A stretch of 64,000 nucleotides of DNA from Pseudomonadota bacterium (GCA_023423935.1 JAFAEQ010000073.1:1-64000); one strand, 5' to 3'. Shown: positions 18,714 to 26,949, numbered from the stretch's first letter. A program made the numbers and translations. The notes: generated by a model not told the origin, from the letters alone.

Positions 18714-20168
18714 ATGTCACCAGTCAAATCCCGCCTCTTCGTTCTTGGCCTGTCCCTGGTCTGGCTTGTGCAGGCGCATGCGCAGGGCGCACGCGATCCC
18801 TTGTTCGCATCCCTGTCCACCGCAATCGAACAGGCCCGTCAGTCGCAGGTCGATGCGCTCGCGCCGAACAGTTTCCAGCAGGCCGTAGACGCTTTGCAGG
18901 CCGCGACACGCGATGCCGAGAAGGGACGCGCAGCCGATCGCATCAAGGGCCAGCTCAACGCAGGCATGTCGGCCATTCAAAAAGCGAACGCTGCCGCGGC
19001 CGCAGCCCGCGAAACGTTGCGTTCAGCCGTCACCACACGCGGCGATGCCTTGAATGCCGGCGCTCCGCAGCTCGCGGCCGAACAATGGCAGAAAGCGGAT
19101 GAACGTTTTCGTGAAGCGACCGCCGCGCTCGAAAAGAACGATCTGAAAGACGCGCAGCGTCGAGCGGCAGAGGCCGATGTACTGCTTCGCGATGTCGAAA
19201 TGTCGGCGATCCGCAATCGCGTCCTGAACGAAGCCCGCGGGCTGATTGCGCAGGCCGATGCGGCGAAGGTGGAACGCTACGCGCCGCGCACGCTGAATGC
19301 GGCCAAGCGTTATCTCGCGCAGGCGGAGCAGGAAATCAATCGCAACCGCTACGAGCCGGGCACCGCCGAGGGACTGGCAGCGCAGGCAAGCTACGAAGCC
19401 CGTCATGCCATGTATCTGGCCCGCACGATCCAGAGCACGCTGGACAAGAAGGGCGAGCAGGCGGGAGTCGAGGAATTGATCCTGTCCTGGGAAGCACCGC
19501 TTTCCCAGATAGCCGCTGCCGCAGACCTGCCGGCGCGCTTCGACAACGGGCCGCAGACTTTCATGCAGCAGCTGCTCGACAAGACTCAGTCACAGGCGCG
19601 CGAGATCGCGCGTCAGAAAAACGAACTGCAGGATCGTAACGATCAGATCGCCGCGTTGAACGCCGAGATGGAGAAGCTCGAAGCCCGCCTGGGCGGCGTG
19701 TCTCAGGAACGTATCGCCCTGCAGCGTCGCGTCGATGCGCAGGAGCGTCTGCGCAGCAACGTCGCGCGTATTGAGAGCTCGTTCAATGCAGACGAAGCGC
19801 GCGTGTATCGCCAGGGCGATGACGTGGTGATCTCGTTGCTCGGCATCCGCTTTGCTTCAGGCCGCAGCAATATCGATTCAGCAAACACGGCCTTGATGAA
19901 CAAGGTGCGCGAGGCGCTCAACCTGTTCCCCGAGGCCTCGATGGTCGTCGAAGGTCACACCGATTCGAACGGCAGCGATTCGGCCAACCTCATCCTCTCG
20001 CAGGATCGCGCCGACGCCGTACGCCAGTACCTGATCACGAACTTCGGTATCAACCCCGAACGCGTAAGCTCCATCGGCTACGGCGAAGCCCGCCCGGTCG
20101 CCACCAACGAAACCGCCGAAGGCCGCGCGCGCAACCGCCGCATCGATTTGATCATTCACGTGCAGTAA
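18714..20168 (+). CDS. OmpA family protein with N-terminal DUF4398-like helical domain
   Basis: A 484-residue protein with a signal peptide cleaved near AHAQG. Residues about 25-250 are Ala-rich helical repeats (EQARQSQVDALAPNSFQQAVDAL, YAPRTLNAAKRYLAQAEQEI), consistent with a DUF4398-like domain. A coiled coil follows (about 285-345). The C-terminal OmpA domain (VVEGHTDSNGSD, LSQDRADAVRQYLI, YGEARPVATN, ARNRRIDLIIH) binds peptidoglycan in the periplasm. There is no eight-stranded barrel, so this is a peptidoglycan-linked envelope protein rather than a porin. An A-family repeat begins within 10 nt of its stop codon. Confidence 0.88.
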   Translation: MSPVKSRLFVLGLSLVWLVQAHAQGARDPLFASLSTAIEQARQSQVDALAPNSFQQAVDALQAATRDAEKGRAADRIKGQLNAGMSAIQKANAAAAAARETLRSAVTTRGDALNAGAPQLAAEQWQKADERFREATAALEKNDLKDAQRRAAEADVLLRDVEMSAIRNRVLNEARGLIAQADAAKVERYAPRTLNAAKRYLAQAEQEINRNRYEPGTAEGLAAQASYEARHAMYLARTIQSTLDKKGEQAGVEELILSWEAPLSQIAAAADLPARFDNGPQTFMQQLLDKTQSQAREIARQKNELQDRNDQIAALNAEMEKLEARLGGVSQERIALQRRVDAQERLRSNVARIESSFNADEARVYRQGDDVVISLLGIRFASGRSNIDSANTALMNKVREALNLFPEASMVVEGHTDSNGSDSANLILSQDRADAVRQYLITNFGINPERVSSIGYGEARPVATNETAEGRARNRRIDLIIHVQ

Positions 20169-20475
20169 GAGCGGGGCGGCCGCAAAGACCGCAAGCGAAT
20201 GCCCGCACGGAGGAGAGGGCCGCAAAGACGGCAAAAAGGACTCTGGCCGCAAGAGGGATTCAGGGGGCCGAGAATGGGGAGGCCGCAAAGACCACAAAAA
20301 AGACTCTGGCCCTAAGGAGGCACAAAGCAGGTGCCGCTAGTTTCAGGTCGCGTGAGAATCTAGTGCTGAGTATCCAGCCTTAGGTGCGCTCTGCGCTTTC
20401 CTGTTGGCCAACTTTCTCCGCTCTGCGCCCCCGTTACTCTTTTTTGCGGTCTTTGCGGCTAACTCCTGCTTTCGG
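20169..20475. repeat. Family A interspersed repeats, locus 1
   Basis: The gap between two convergent genes is made of family A words. GGCCGCAAAGAC appears at 20178, 20218 and 20281 on the plus strand, the last two followed by A-rich tails and ACTCTGGCC. An inverted copy (CTTTTTTGCGGTCTTTGCGGC) lies at 20439-20459. The middle (20330-20430) has no open frame of note but includes CCTTAGGTGCGC, which recurs in part at 34456. Confidence 0.85.
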
Positions 20476-22014
20476 CTATTCCTGGCTCAACCCCGCCAGG
20501 CCACCACGAAGCGAAAACGCCCGATACCCCAGTGAGCGCAGGTGTTCGGCGCCAGCGAGGCTGCGGGCGCCGCGGGCGCAGATGAGCAGGTAGTTCTGGT
20601 TCGGGTCGAGTTTCGGGCGCGAGGCGAGTAGCGCCGGCAAGGGAATGTGCTGGGTGATCACATCGGGAATCGGCTGCTCGACCAGTTCTTCGGCGTCGCG
20701 CACGTCGATCAGCAGATAGCCCGCTTCAGGGTCGAGCGCCTCCGGATCGATCTCGAGATCAGCGGGACGCGCCTTCAGTTCGATAGAAGCGTCGTGATTG
20801 CACTCCGCGCGTCGCTCGGTTTTGAGCTTGCGCTGTTCGAGCGTGAGCAGGTCGATCAGCACGAGTTCGTTCTTGATCTGGCCGGGCAGGTCCAGCAGCA
20901 GCTTCAATGCCTCCAGCGCTTGCAGCGTGCCCAGGACGCCGGGGACAGGACCCAGCACACCTGCTTCTGCACAGTTTCCGACGACACCATCGCGAGTGGC
21001 TTCGGGCCACAGACAGCGCAGACAAGCGCTGTCGAGATCCGGGCGATAGGTCTGCAGCTGACCCTCGTACTGATACACGCTCGCGAAGATGGCCGGGCGC
21101 CGCGTTTTTACGGCCGCGTCGTTCACGAGGAACTTGGTCGCGAAGTTGTCGCTGCATTCGACGACCAGGTCATAGCTTTCCAGCAACGACACGGCGTTCG
21201 CGGCAGTGATGCGATCGTGCTTGGCGATGCGCACGTCAGGATTCAGCGCATGCAGTCGCTCGGCCGCGAGGTCCGCTTTCAAGGCGCCGACATCATTGAG
21301 GCTGTACATCGGCTGACGATGCAGATTGCTCGCATCGAGCACGTCGGCCTCTGCGATGCCGAGCATGCCGACGCCGGCACCCGCCAGATAGTTGAGGACT
21401 GGAACGCCAAGACCGCCGGCGCCGATGACCAGTACGCGCGCATTGCGAAGCCTTTCCTGGCCGCTCGCGCCGACATCGCGCAAGGCGATCTGGCGCGAGT
21501 AGTCGGGCCGCAATCGCAGCGGTGGTGCAGAGCGTGGCGCAGGCTCATGAGCGTGATCGTGAGAATGAGCGTGCTCGTGATGCGACGGAGCCGCGCAGCG
21601 CTCGCAATTTACCCAGCCGGAATCGCCCGTGACGTAATGCTCCTTCTTCCAGATCGGCACGCGGTGCTTCACTTCATCGATGATGAAGCGGCAGGCAGCG
21701 AAGGCCTCGGCGCGATGGCGTGAGCTGACGCCGACCCACACGGCCATATCGCCGATCGCAAGCGAGCCTACACGGTGCACGCATGAGGCGGTGATCACGC
21801 CGAACTTCTCGATCGCCTCATTCACGATGCGCTCGCCTTCCTTGACGGCGAGTGCTTCGAAAGCCTCGTACTCCAGTCGAGTGACGGCGTGACCTTCGTT
21901 GTGATTGCGCACCCACCCCTCGAACGACGCGTAACCGCCCGCGGCCGGATCCGCAAGCGCGCGCCGATAGGCGTTGGCATCCAGAGGTGCCGAGCTGAAA
22001 GAAAACAGAGTCAT
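20476..22014 (-). CDS. MoaE-MoeB-rhodanese fusion protein
   Basis: A 512-residue three-domain protein of molybdenum-cofactor synthesis. Residues 1-140 are MoaE, the large subunit of molybdopterin synthase (FEGWVRNHNEG, HRVGSLAIGDMAVWVGVSSRHR, PIWKKEHY). Residues 141-160 are a His-rich linker after a CERC pair. Residues about 170-400 are a MoeB/ThiF adenylyltransferase (VLVIGAGGLGVPVLNYLAGAG, Zn pair CLRC, SCAEAGVLGP-like NCAEAGVLGP). Residues about 410-512 are a rhodanese with its active Cys in CARGARS. MoeB-rhodanese pairing is known (MOCS3/Uba4); the added MoaE is notable. It overlaps the upstream MobA-MoaD gene by 4 nt. Confidence 0.93.
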   Translation of the reverse strand: MTLFSFSSAPLDANAYRRALADPAAGGYASFEGWVRNHNEGHAVTRLEYEAFEALAVKEGERIVNEAIEKFGVITASCVHRVGSLAIGDMAVWVGVSSRHRAEAFAACRFIIDEVKHRVPIWKKEHYVTGDSGWVNCERCAAPSHHEHAHSHDHAHEPAPRSAPPLRLRPDYSRQIALRDVGASGQERLRNARVLVIGAGGLGVPVLNYLAGAGVGMLGIAEADVLDASNLHRQPMYSLNDVGALKADLAAERLHALNPDVRIAKHDRITAANAVSLLESYDLVVECSDNFATKFLVNDAAVKTRRPAIFASVYQYEGQLQTYRPDLDSACLRCLWPEATRDGVVGNCAEAGVLGPVPGVLGTLQALEALKLLLDLPGQIKNELVLIDLLTLEQRKLKTERRAECNHDASIELKARPADLEIDPEALDPEAGYLLIDVRDAEELVEQPIPDVITQHIPLPALLASRPKLDPNQNYLLICARGARSLAGAEHLRSLGYRAFSLRGGLAGLSQE

Positions 22015-22913
22015 CCGCCTGCGACCGGTGGAATGAACACGATCGTGTCGCCGTTCGCGACAGGCGTGTCCCAGGTGGCGAACTCATCGTTGATCGCCAC
22101 TTTCAACTGCTCGGGGGCGAGCTTGAACGGATAGCGGCCCTGCAGCTCACGATAGAGATCGCCGGGCGTCGCTGCGTTCGTGTCCAGCGTTTCCTCGCTA
22201 CGCGCAGCCTGCTCGCGAAACAAGGCGTAGTACTGAATTCGTAAACGTTTGGCGACCGTGCCAGGTGCATTCACTTCGCCGCGAGGAGAGGGAGAACCCT
22301 GTGACTCCTCCCGCGTGCTGACCTGCTCGCCGCGAAGTGCGGCGCTGGCGGCACTGAATTCCTGCTGCGTGTTCACGTTGTCGAGCGCGCTGGGCTGCGG
22401 AAGGTCGATGAGATGCGTGTTCGCATTGATCAGAAACTTGCGCGGGCACTGTTTTCCGGTGTCGAGGAACGCAAGCAACGGTTCGCGGGCCGCCGGCTCC
22501 CAGATTGCGCAAAGCGGTTCGGGCAGACCGTCGTGCGCGCTTCGATACGCCGTCGCAATGTGTTCGAGGCTTCGATGTGCGATCAGATACTCGAGCGTTG
22601 CTGTCGTGAGAAACGGCAGATCGCACGCGACCACGAGCCACGCTGCTTTCGGATGCTGGGTGAGTGCCGCAGAGATCCCGGCGATCGGCCCGATGCCCGG
22701 TCGTGTATCGACGATCTGCGGTAGTCCGGCGCGCGTCGGCTCATCGCGCTGATCGGGCCGGACTGACACGAACGTTGCTGCGCAGTATTCCGAGATGAGC
22801 TCGTACGCCCACTGAACCTGGGGCTTACCGTGATACGCGAGCGTCGCCTTGTCGCGCTGCATGCGCGTGCTGGAGCCACCTGCGAGTACGAGTCCGAAGA
22901 GAGGAGAGGGCAT
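22011..22913 (-). CDS. MobA-MoaD fusion protein
   Basis: A 300-residue two-domain protein. Residues 1-190 are MobA, the molybdenum-cofactor guanylyltransferase (GLVLAGGSSTRMQRDKA, DTRPGIGPIAGI, WLVVACDLPF, NVNTQQE). Residues about 218-300 are MoaD, the ubiquitin-like sulfur carrier (IQYYALFREQAA, LKVAINDEF, ending in VAGG). The terminal Gly-Gly is the site that MoeB adenylates. The Ser/Arg-rich linker is encoded by a palindromic insertion. The last codons overlap the MoaE-MoeB-rhodanese gene by 4 nt, so the MoaD and MoaE domains are made from coupled genes and presumably meet to form molybdopterin synthase. Confidence 0.92.
   Translation of the reverse strand: MPSPLFGLVLAGGSSTRMQRDKATLAYHGKPQVQWAYELISEYCAATFVSVRPDQRDEPTRAGLPQIVDTRPGIGPIAGISAALTQHPKAAWLVVACDLPFLTTATLEYLIAHRSLEHIATAYRSAHDGLPEPLCAIWEPAAREPLLAFLDTGKQCPRKFLINANTHLIDLPQPSALDNVNTQQEFSAASAALRGEQVSTREESQGSPSPRGEVNAPGTVAKRLRIQYYALFREQAARSEETLDTNAATPGDLYRELQGRYPFKLAPEQLKVAINDEFATWDTPVANGDTIVFIPPVAGG
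22272..22339. repeat. Palindromic insertion inside the mobA-moaD coding sequence
   Basis: Fourteen-base arms CACTTCGCCGCGAG (22272-22285) and CTCGCCGCGAAGTG (22326-22339) are inverted copies of each other with one mismatch, around about 40 nt that also include GGAGAGGGAG and CTCCTCCC. The whole element is read in frame and supplies the linker between the MobA and MoaD domains (LRGE ... SPSPRGE). Confidence 0.7.
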
Positions 22914-22919
22914 TTCTTT

Positions 22920-23046
22920 GATGAGAAACAGTGATGGCGGTGGAGTGATGAGTGATGAGGGATGCAGTGATACCAGTGATGGAGGTGATGGAAGTGATAT
23001 CAGGATGGTGCGGACATCACCGTCATCACCGTCATGACTGCCATCA
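22920..23046. repeat. Family B TCATCAC-type low-complexity repeat
   Basis: The gap between moaC and mobA-moaD consists of near-repeats of GTGATGG/GTGATGA on the left half and CATCACCGTCATCACC on the right half, so it can fold on itself. TGCCATCACTTC near its right end is shared with the array upstream of the beta-lactamase gene (40556). It probably lies in the moa operon transcript. Confidence 0.8.
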
Positions 23047-23048
23047 CT

Positions 23049-23516
23049 TCAACGGACATCGCTCTTGCCGCCGAGCTTTTCGATCAGGCGAGTATTGACG
23101 ATACAGATCTCGTGAGAGAGCGCCTTGCACATATCGTAGATCGTCAGCGCGGCGACGCTGGCGCCTGTCAGTGCTTCCATCTCCACGCCCGTCTTGTGAT
23201 GGACTGACACGGTGCAGCGCACGAGCGCATCATCACCGTCCATCTCGATCAGCACTTTGCAATTCTCGATGCCGAGCGGATGACAGAAGGGAATCAGCTC
23301 GTGGGTTTTCTTCGCTGCCATGACGCCGGCGATGATGGCGGTCTGGAACACTGGGCCCTTCGCGGTGCTGAAACCCTGGTTCCGCAATGCACCGGCGACA
23401 TCACTGGGAAAACGTACGCGCGTTTCCGCTGTCGCCGTTCGCTTGGTCACGGCTTTATCGCCCACGTCGACCATCGTGGGACGTTGTTCGGCATCGATGT
23501 GAGTGAATGAAGACAT
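23049..23516 (-). CDS. moaC: Cyclic pyranopterin monophosphate synthase
   Basis: A 155-residue protein that, after MoaA, forms cyclic pyranopterin monophosphate from the 3',8-cyclo-GTP intermediate. The family signatures are complete: TMVDVGDKAVTKRTATAE, KGPVFQTAIIAGVMAAKKTHELIPFCHPLGIENC, HHKTGVEMEALTGASVAALTIYDMCKA and the C-terminal LIEKLGGKS. Length is normal. It sits between moaA and mobA-moaD on the same strand with repeat-bearing gaps of about 130-150 nt on both sides. Confidence 0.97.
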   Translation of the reverse strand: MSSFTHIDAEQRPTMVDVGDKAVTKRTATAETRVRFPSDVAGALRNQGFSTAKGPVFQTAIIAGVMAAKKTHELIPFCHPLGIENCKVLIEMDGDDALVRCTVSVHHKTGVEMEALTGASVAALTIYDMCKALSHEICIVNTRLIEKLGGKSDVR

Positions 23517-23533
23517 GGGAGAAGCTGGTCCGC

Positions 23534-23671
23534 TAGCGACGTGTCTGCTAGCCAGAAGTAAGAAGGACGATAGGTTGGCGGCTGGCTGGCGGCGCTGTCA
23601 ACGTTCCTGCCAGCTGCTCTGGCTTGCGGACTAGCAGTCCAGTTGGCTAGCAGGCCATCGGCGTCGCTAGC
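23534..23671. repeat. Nested inverted repeats between moaA and moaC
   Basis: Two perfect 10 bp inverted repeats are nested: GCTAGCGACG (23534-23543) with CGTCGCTAGC (23662-23671), and CTGCTAGCCA (23547-23556) with TGGCTAGCAG (23644-23653). The intervening 87 nt contain further GGCTGG/CCAGC pairs. The transcript could fold into a long hairpin, and the right arm overlaps the last codons of moaA (stop at 23667). It could be an RNA control or processing element or a mobile palindrome. Confidence 0.55.
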
Positions 23672-24722
23672 CGCCGATGTAATACATCTCGATCTTGCGC
23701 AGTGCGTGCTCGCGCGTGCTCAGGGAGGCGCGCTGCTCGCTGTAGCGATCTTCGCGGCGCTGCCAGGTGTCCGTGATGAGGGTGCGCAGTTCATCGTCCG
23801 ATGCGCCCGCGCGCAGCGGAGTGCGCAGATCGGTGCCTTCCGTCGCGAACAGGCAGGTGTAGAGCACGCCTTCGGATGACAGTCGTGCCCGAGTGCAGGC
23901 GCCGCAGAACGGGTTGGTCACCGATGAAATGAATCCGATCTCGCCGGCGCCATCGTCGAATGCATAACGCTCCGCAACTTCGCCGTGGTAGTTCTCCTGC
24001 ACGGGATGGACAGGCCAGCGTGCGTGGATGCGCTGCACGAGCTCGCGCGAGGGCACGACGCGATCGAGGCTCCAGTGATTGCGGTTACCGACATCCATGT
24101 ATTCGATGAAGCGCACGATGACCGGACTGCCGCGGAAGCGTTCGACCAGATCGAGCGCGGTGTGATCGTTGAGGCCGCGCTGGACGACCGCGTTGATCTT
24201 GACCGGAGCGAGGCCCGCATCGATGGCGGCCTGAATGCCTTCGAGGACGCGGTCGCGCTCGCCGAAACCGCCGCTCATCTGCCGGAAGATTTCGGGATCG
24301 AGCGAATCGAGGCTCACCGTGATCCGCTGCAGTCCGTTGGCCTTGAGCTGCGCGGCATGTTGCGACAGAAGCACGGCGTTGGTCGTGAGCGCGACATCCT
24401 GCACGCCTTCGAGCGCAGTGAGCTCGCCCACGAGCTCTGGCAGATTGGGACGCAGCAAGGGCTCGCCGCCGGTGAGCCTGACTTTGCGAACGCCGAGCTC
24501 GACGAAGATTCTCGTGAGCCGGACGATTTCCTCGAAGGACAGTCGCTCGTTCGATTTCAGGAATCGATAGTGCTCGTGAAACGTTTCCTTCGGCATGCAA
24601 TACGGGCAACGGAAATTGCACCGATCCATGACCGAGATGCGCAAGTCATGCAGCGTGCGCCCGAGTCGATCGTGGGGGCGTTGAGCAACCGGCAATGAAA
24701 CGACGTCAGCCAATGTGTTCAC
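23667..24722 (-). CDS. moaA: GTP 3',8-cyclase
   Basis: A 351-residue radical-SAM enzyme performing the first step of molybdenum-cofactor synthesis. The N-terminal cluster motif is CNFRCPYCMP, the SAM-binding LTGGEPLLRPNL follows, and the C-terminal cluster cysteines lie in NPFCGACTRARLSSEGVLYTCLF. The protein ends in the essential Gly-Gly (YYIGG). The GTG start at 24722 overlaps the moeA stop (GTGA), implying coupled translation; the frame continues further upstream only inside moeA. Length then fits the family. Confidence 0.95.
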   Translation of the reverse strand: MNTLADVVSLPVAQRPHDRLGRTLHDLRISVMDRCNFRCPYCMPKETFHEHYRFLKSNERLSFEEIVRLTRIFVELGVRKVRLTGGEPLLRPNLPELVGELTALEGVQDVALTTNAVLLSQHAAQLKANGLQRITVSLDSLDPEIFRQMSGGFGERDRVLEGIQAAIDAGLAPVKINAVVQRGLNDHTALDLVERFRGSPVIVRFIEYMDVGNRNHWSLDRVVPSRELVQRIHARWPVHPVQENYHGEVAERYAFDDGAGEIGFISSVTNPFCGACTRARLSSEGVLYTCLFATEGTDLRTPLRAGASDDELRTLITDTWQRREDRYSEQRASLSTREHALRKIEMYYIGG

Positions 24723-25921
24723 CAGCGATAGAACCTGACGGAAGCTCCGCGAGGCACGGATGCCGGACCTTCGATCTCGACGAAGCCGTCCGTGCCCTTC
24801 AATGACGTGAAATCTCCGGAGCCCTTCGTGGGCCGCGGCTCGGCGGTGACCTGGCCCGAGTCGTCCGACGACAATTTCACCGGCAGGAAAAATGTCAGCG
24901 CCGGCTTCACCTCGAACGGCGCGGCCATCGCGACTCTCGGCGGCGCGAGCACGTCCTCTGCAGATGCCGCAGCCAGGCCCGGATAGACGTATCGAGTCAG
25001 GCACACGAGCGTCGACACGGGATTTCCCGGCAGAGCGTACACCGCCTGACCCTCCTGACCTACGCCGAACCACATCGGTTTACCCGGACGCTGTGCCACC
25101 TTGTGATAGGCGACTTTGACGCCGAGCTCGCCGAGCGTCTGCGGGACGTAGTCAAACTTGCCCATGGACACACCACCGCTCAGGACCAGAACGTCGTGCG
25201 TCTGCAGATGGGAGCGCAATCGCTCGCGCAGGGAATCGGGATCATCCGCGAGATGGTCGTGGGCGATCTCACGATAGCCCCGCTGTTGCAGCCCGGCCAT
25301 CACTGCGTACGCATTGGATCGGTAGATCTGCCAATCCGTCACAGGTTCCCCTGGCTCGACCAGCTCATCGCCGGTGGAGATCACGACGATACGAGGGGCG
25401 CGAGTCACTTGCGCCTTGGCAAGGCCTGCAGCAGCGATGATGGCCACCTCGGTGGGGCCGAGGCGCGTCCCCGGTTCGAGCAGCACTTCGCCCGCGCGGC
25501 AATCCAGCCCGCGGGTGTGGATGTTCATGCCGGCGCTCGGCACCACATCCTCGGCCAGCGTCGCTTGGCCGTCAGCGATCGTGAGTCGTTCGATCGGCAC
25601 CACGCAGTCACATCCGGTGGGCACGACCGCGCCGGTCATTACTTCGAAACAGGCGTCGTCGCTGGCCAGGATCATCTGGCGCGAGCCCGCAGCCTGCGTA
25701 CCGGCGATGCGAAACGTACGTCGCTCGCTGGAGCTGGCGAATGCAATGCCATCCATGGTCACGCGATCGAATGGAGGCTGATCGCGCGTCGCTGCGATCG
25801 GCTCGCGCAGGACGGCGCCGTTCAGATCGGCAATGGTGCGTGCTTCGGATCCGAACGGCGCAATGCTGCTGCGGATCAGGGCTTCCGCTTCGGCAGGACT
25901 GATCATCGATACCCCATACAT
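24719..25921 (-). CDS. moeA: Molybdopterin molybdenumtransferase
   Basis: A 400-residue enzyme that inserts molybdate into adenylated molybdopterin. MoeA domain signatures are present in order: DQPPFDRVTMDGIAF, MTGAVVPTGCDCVVP, GLDCRAGEVLLEPGTRLGPTEVAIIAAAGL, VVISTGDELVEPGEP, VLSGGVSMGKFDYV and ALPGNPVSTLVCLTRYVYP. Domain IV closes the protein. The start may be the ATG at 25906, which has GGGG upstream. It is the first gene of the moeA-moaA-moaC-mobA/moaD-moaE/moeB series. No mogA or moaB gene is seen in the window. Confidence 0.96.
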   Translation of the reverse strand: MYGVSMISPAEAEALIRSSIAPFGSEARTIADLNGAVLREPIAATRDQPPFDRVTMDGIAFASSSERRTFRIAGTQAAGSRQMILASDDACFEVMTGAVVPTGCDCVVPIERLTIADGQATLAEDVVPSAGMNIHTRGLDCRAGEVLLEPGTRLGPTEVAIIAAAGLAKAQVTRAPRIVVISTGDELVEPGEPVTDWQIYRSNAYAVMAGLQQRGYREIAHDHLADDPDSLRERLRSHLQTHDVLVLSGGVSMGKFDYVPQTLGELGVKVAYHKVAQRPGKPMWFGVGQEGQAVYALPGNPVSTLVCLTRYVYPGLAAASAEDVLAPPRVAMAAPFEVKPALTFFLPVKLSSDDSGQVTAEPRPTKGSGDFTSLKGTDGFVEIEGPASVPRGASVRFYRW

Positions 25922-26097
25922 GGAATGCCGCTGCGTGCGCAGCAGGGCCTTCCGAGTGTGCCCTAACGGGGCAGCACGCAGCCACCCGCAGCGATGAGCA
26001 GGGAAGAGGTAATCAGGGGGAACGAAGGAACCGGCGAACGTCGACGCGGGCTGCGCTCATGCAGAGCGCATCCCTGTCGGAAAAGCGGAAAGGGTGG

Positions 26098-26427
26098 TCA
26101 GGCGCGGGCCTTGAACACGCGGACCTGTTCGTTGAAGAGCCGGGCTTTCTGCTGCAACTCGTCCTGGGCAGCGGAGATCTTCTTCGCCTTCATGGTTTTC
26201 GCGGCCATGCTGCTGACGGCTTCATCCTCGAGGCAGCGGCTGAACGACGCCACTTCGTCGTTGTAGGCCTTGAACGCATTCATGGCGGCGACCATTTCGG
26301 ATTCAGAGGCGCTCTTGCCATCGGGAATCGTGGCGGGTGCCTTCGGGTAAGTACATTCGGCGTGAGCCTGGAATGAGCAGGTCGCAAACGCAAATGCGGC
26401 GGCCAACTTGATGTGCTTCAGATTCAT
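26098..26427 (-). CDS. Small secreted two-cysteine protein, paralogue 1
   Basis: A 109-residue protein with a signal peptide (cleavage near AHAE). The mature form starts ECTYPKAPATIPDGKSASESEM and is otherwise helical and charged, with a second Cys in SRCLEDE. The two cysteines can form one disulfide in the periplasm. It is about 60 percent identical by eye to the next gene upstream on the strand (paralogue 2), sharing YPKAP, IPDG, AMNAFKAYN and LFNEQVR-FKAR. It lies between moeA and the modBC genes. The family is not recognised and no function is assigned. Confidence 0.78.
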   Translation of the reverse strand: MNLKHIKLAAAFAFATCSFQAHAECTYPKAPATIPDGKSASESEMVAAMNAFKAYNDEVASFSRCLEDEAVSSMAAKTMKAKKISAAQDELQQKARLFNEQVRVFKARA

Positions 26428-26610
26428 CTCGACAACTCTCCTGGGATGCGTGAACGCGCGAACGGCTGCGCGTGAACATGCGTGGTATCGGTAACATTTC
26501 GCCGCGAACTCGAATGCATCGGCGATGTGTAACGGGAAAGAGCGGCACGCAGCGCCTTCCGAACGTGTCGGAAGGCGCGCGTGTCGCTTGATGGAAAGGC
26601 TATGGGCGGC

Positions 26611-26949
26611 TTATCCGCGCGCCTTGAAGATGCGGACCTGCTCGTTGAAGAGCTTGGCCTTGGCCTGCAACTCTTCCTGAGCCGCATTGACCTTCTTGGT
26701 CTTCATGGTCTTCAGCGCCATGCTCTGACCGCCAGGAGCGGCTTCATCCTCGAGGCACTTTGCAAAAGCGCTGACTTCCTCGTTGTAGGCCTTGAAGGCA
26801 TTCATGGCGGCGATCATTTCGGGTTCCGACGCCGTCTTGCCGTCCGGAATCGTGGCGGGGGCTTTGGGAAACGCGCATTCGGCCTGCGCAGAAGCGCCGA
26901 AGCCGAAGCAGGCGAGTGCTGCAAGTTTGATCACGACAGATGTTTTCAT
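26611..26949 (-). CDS. Small secreted two-cysteine protein, paralogue 2
   Basis: A 112-residue protein with a signal peptide ending SAQAE. The mature sequence ECAFPKAPATIPDGKTASEPEMIAAMNAFKAYNEEV is nearly the same as paralogue 1. The second Cys is in AKCLEDE, and the C-terminus KAKLFNEQVRIFKARG is also shared. It carries a small GG insert (APGGQSMAL). The spacing of about 180 nt to paralogue 1 and strong similarity suggest a recent tandem duplication. Function unknown; secretion and disulfide are inferred from the sequence. Confidence 0.78.
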   Translation of the reverse strand: MKTSVVIKLAALACFGFGASAQAECAFPKAPATIPDGKTASEPEMIAAMNAFKAYNEEVSAFAKCLEDEAAPGGQSMALKTMKTKKVNAAQEELQAKAKLFNEQVRIFKARG

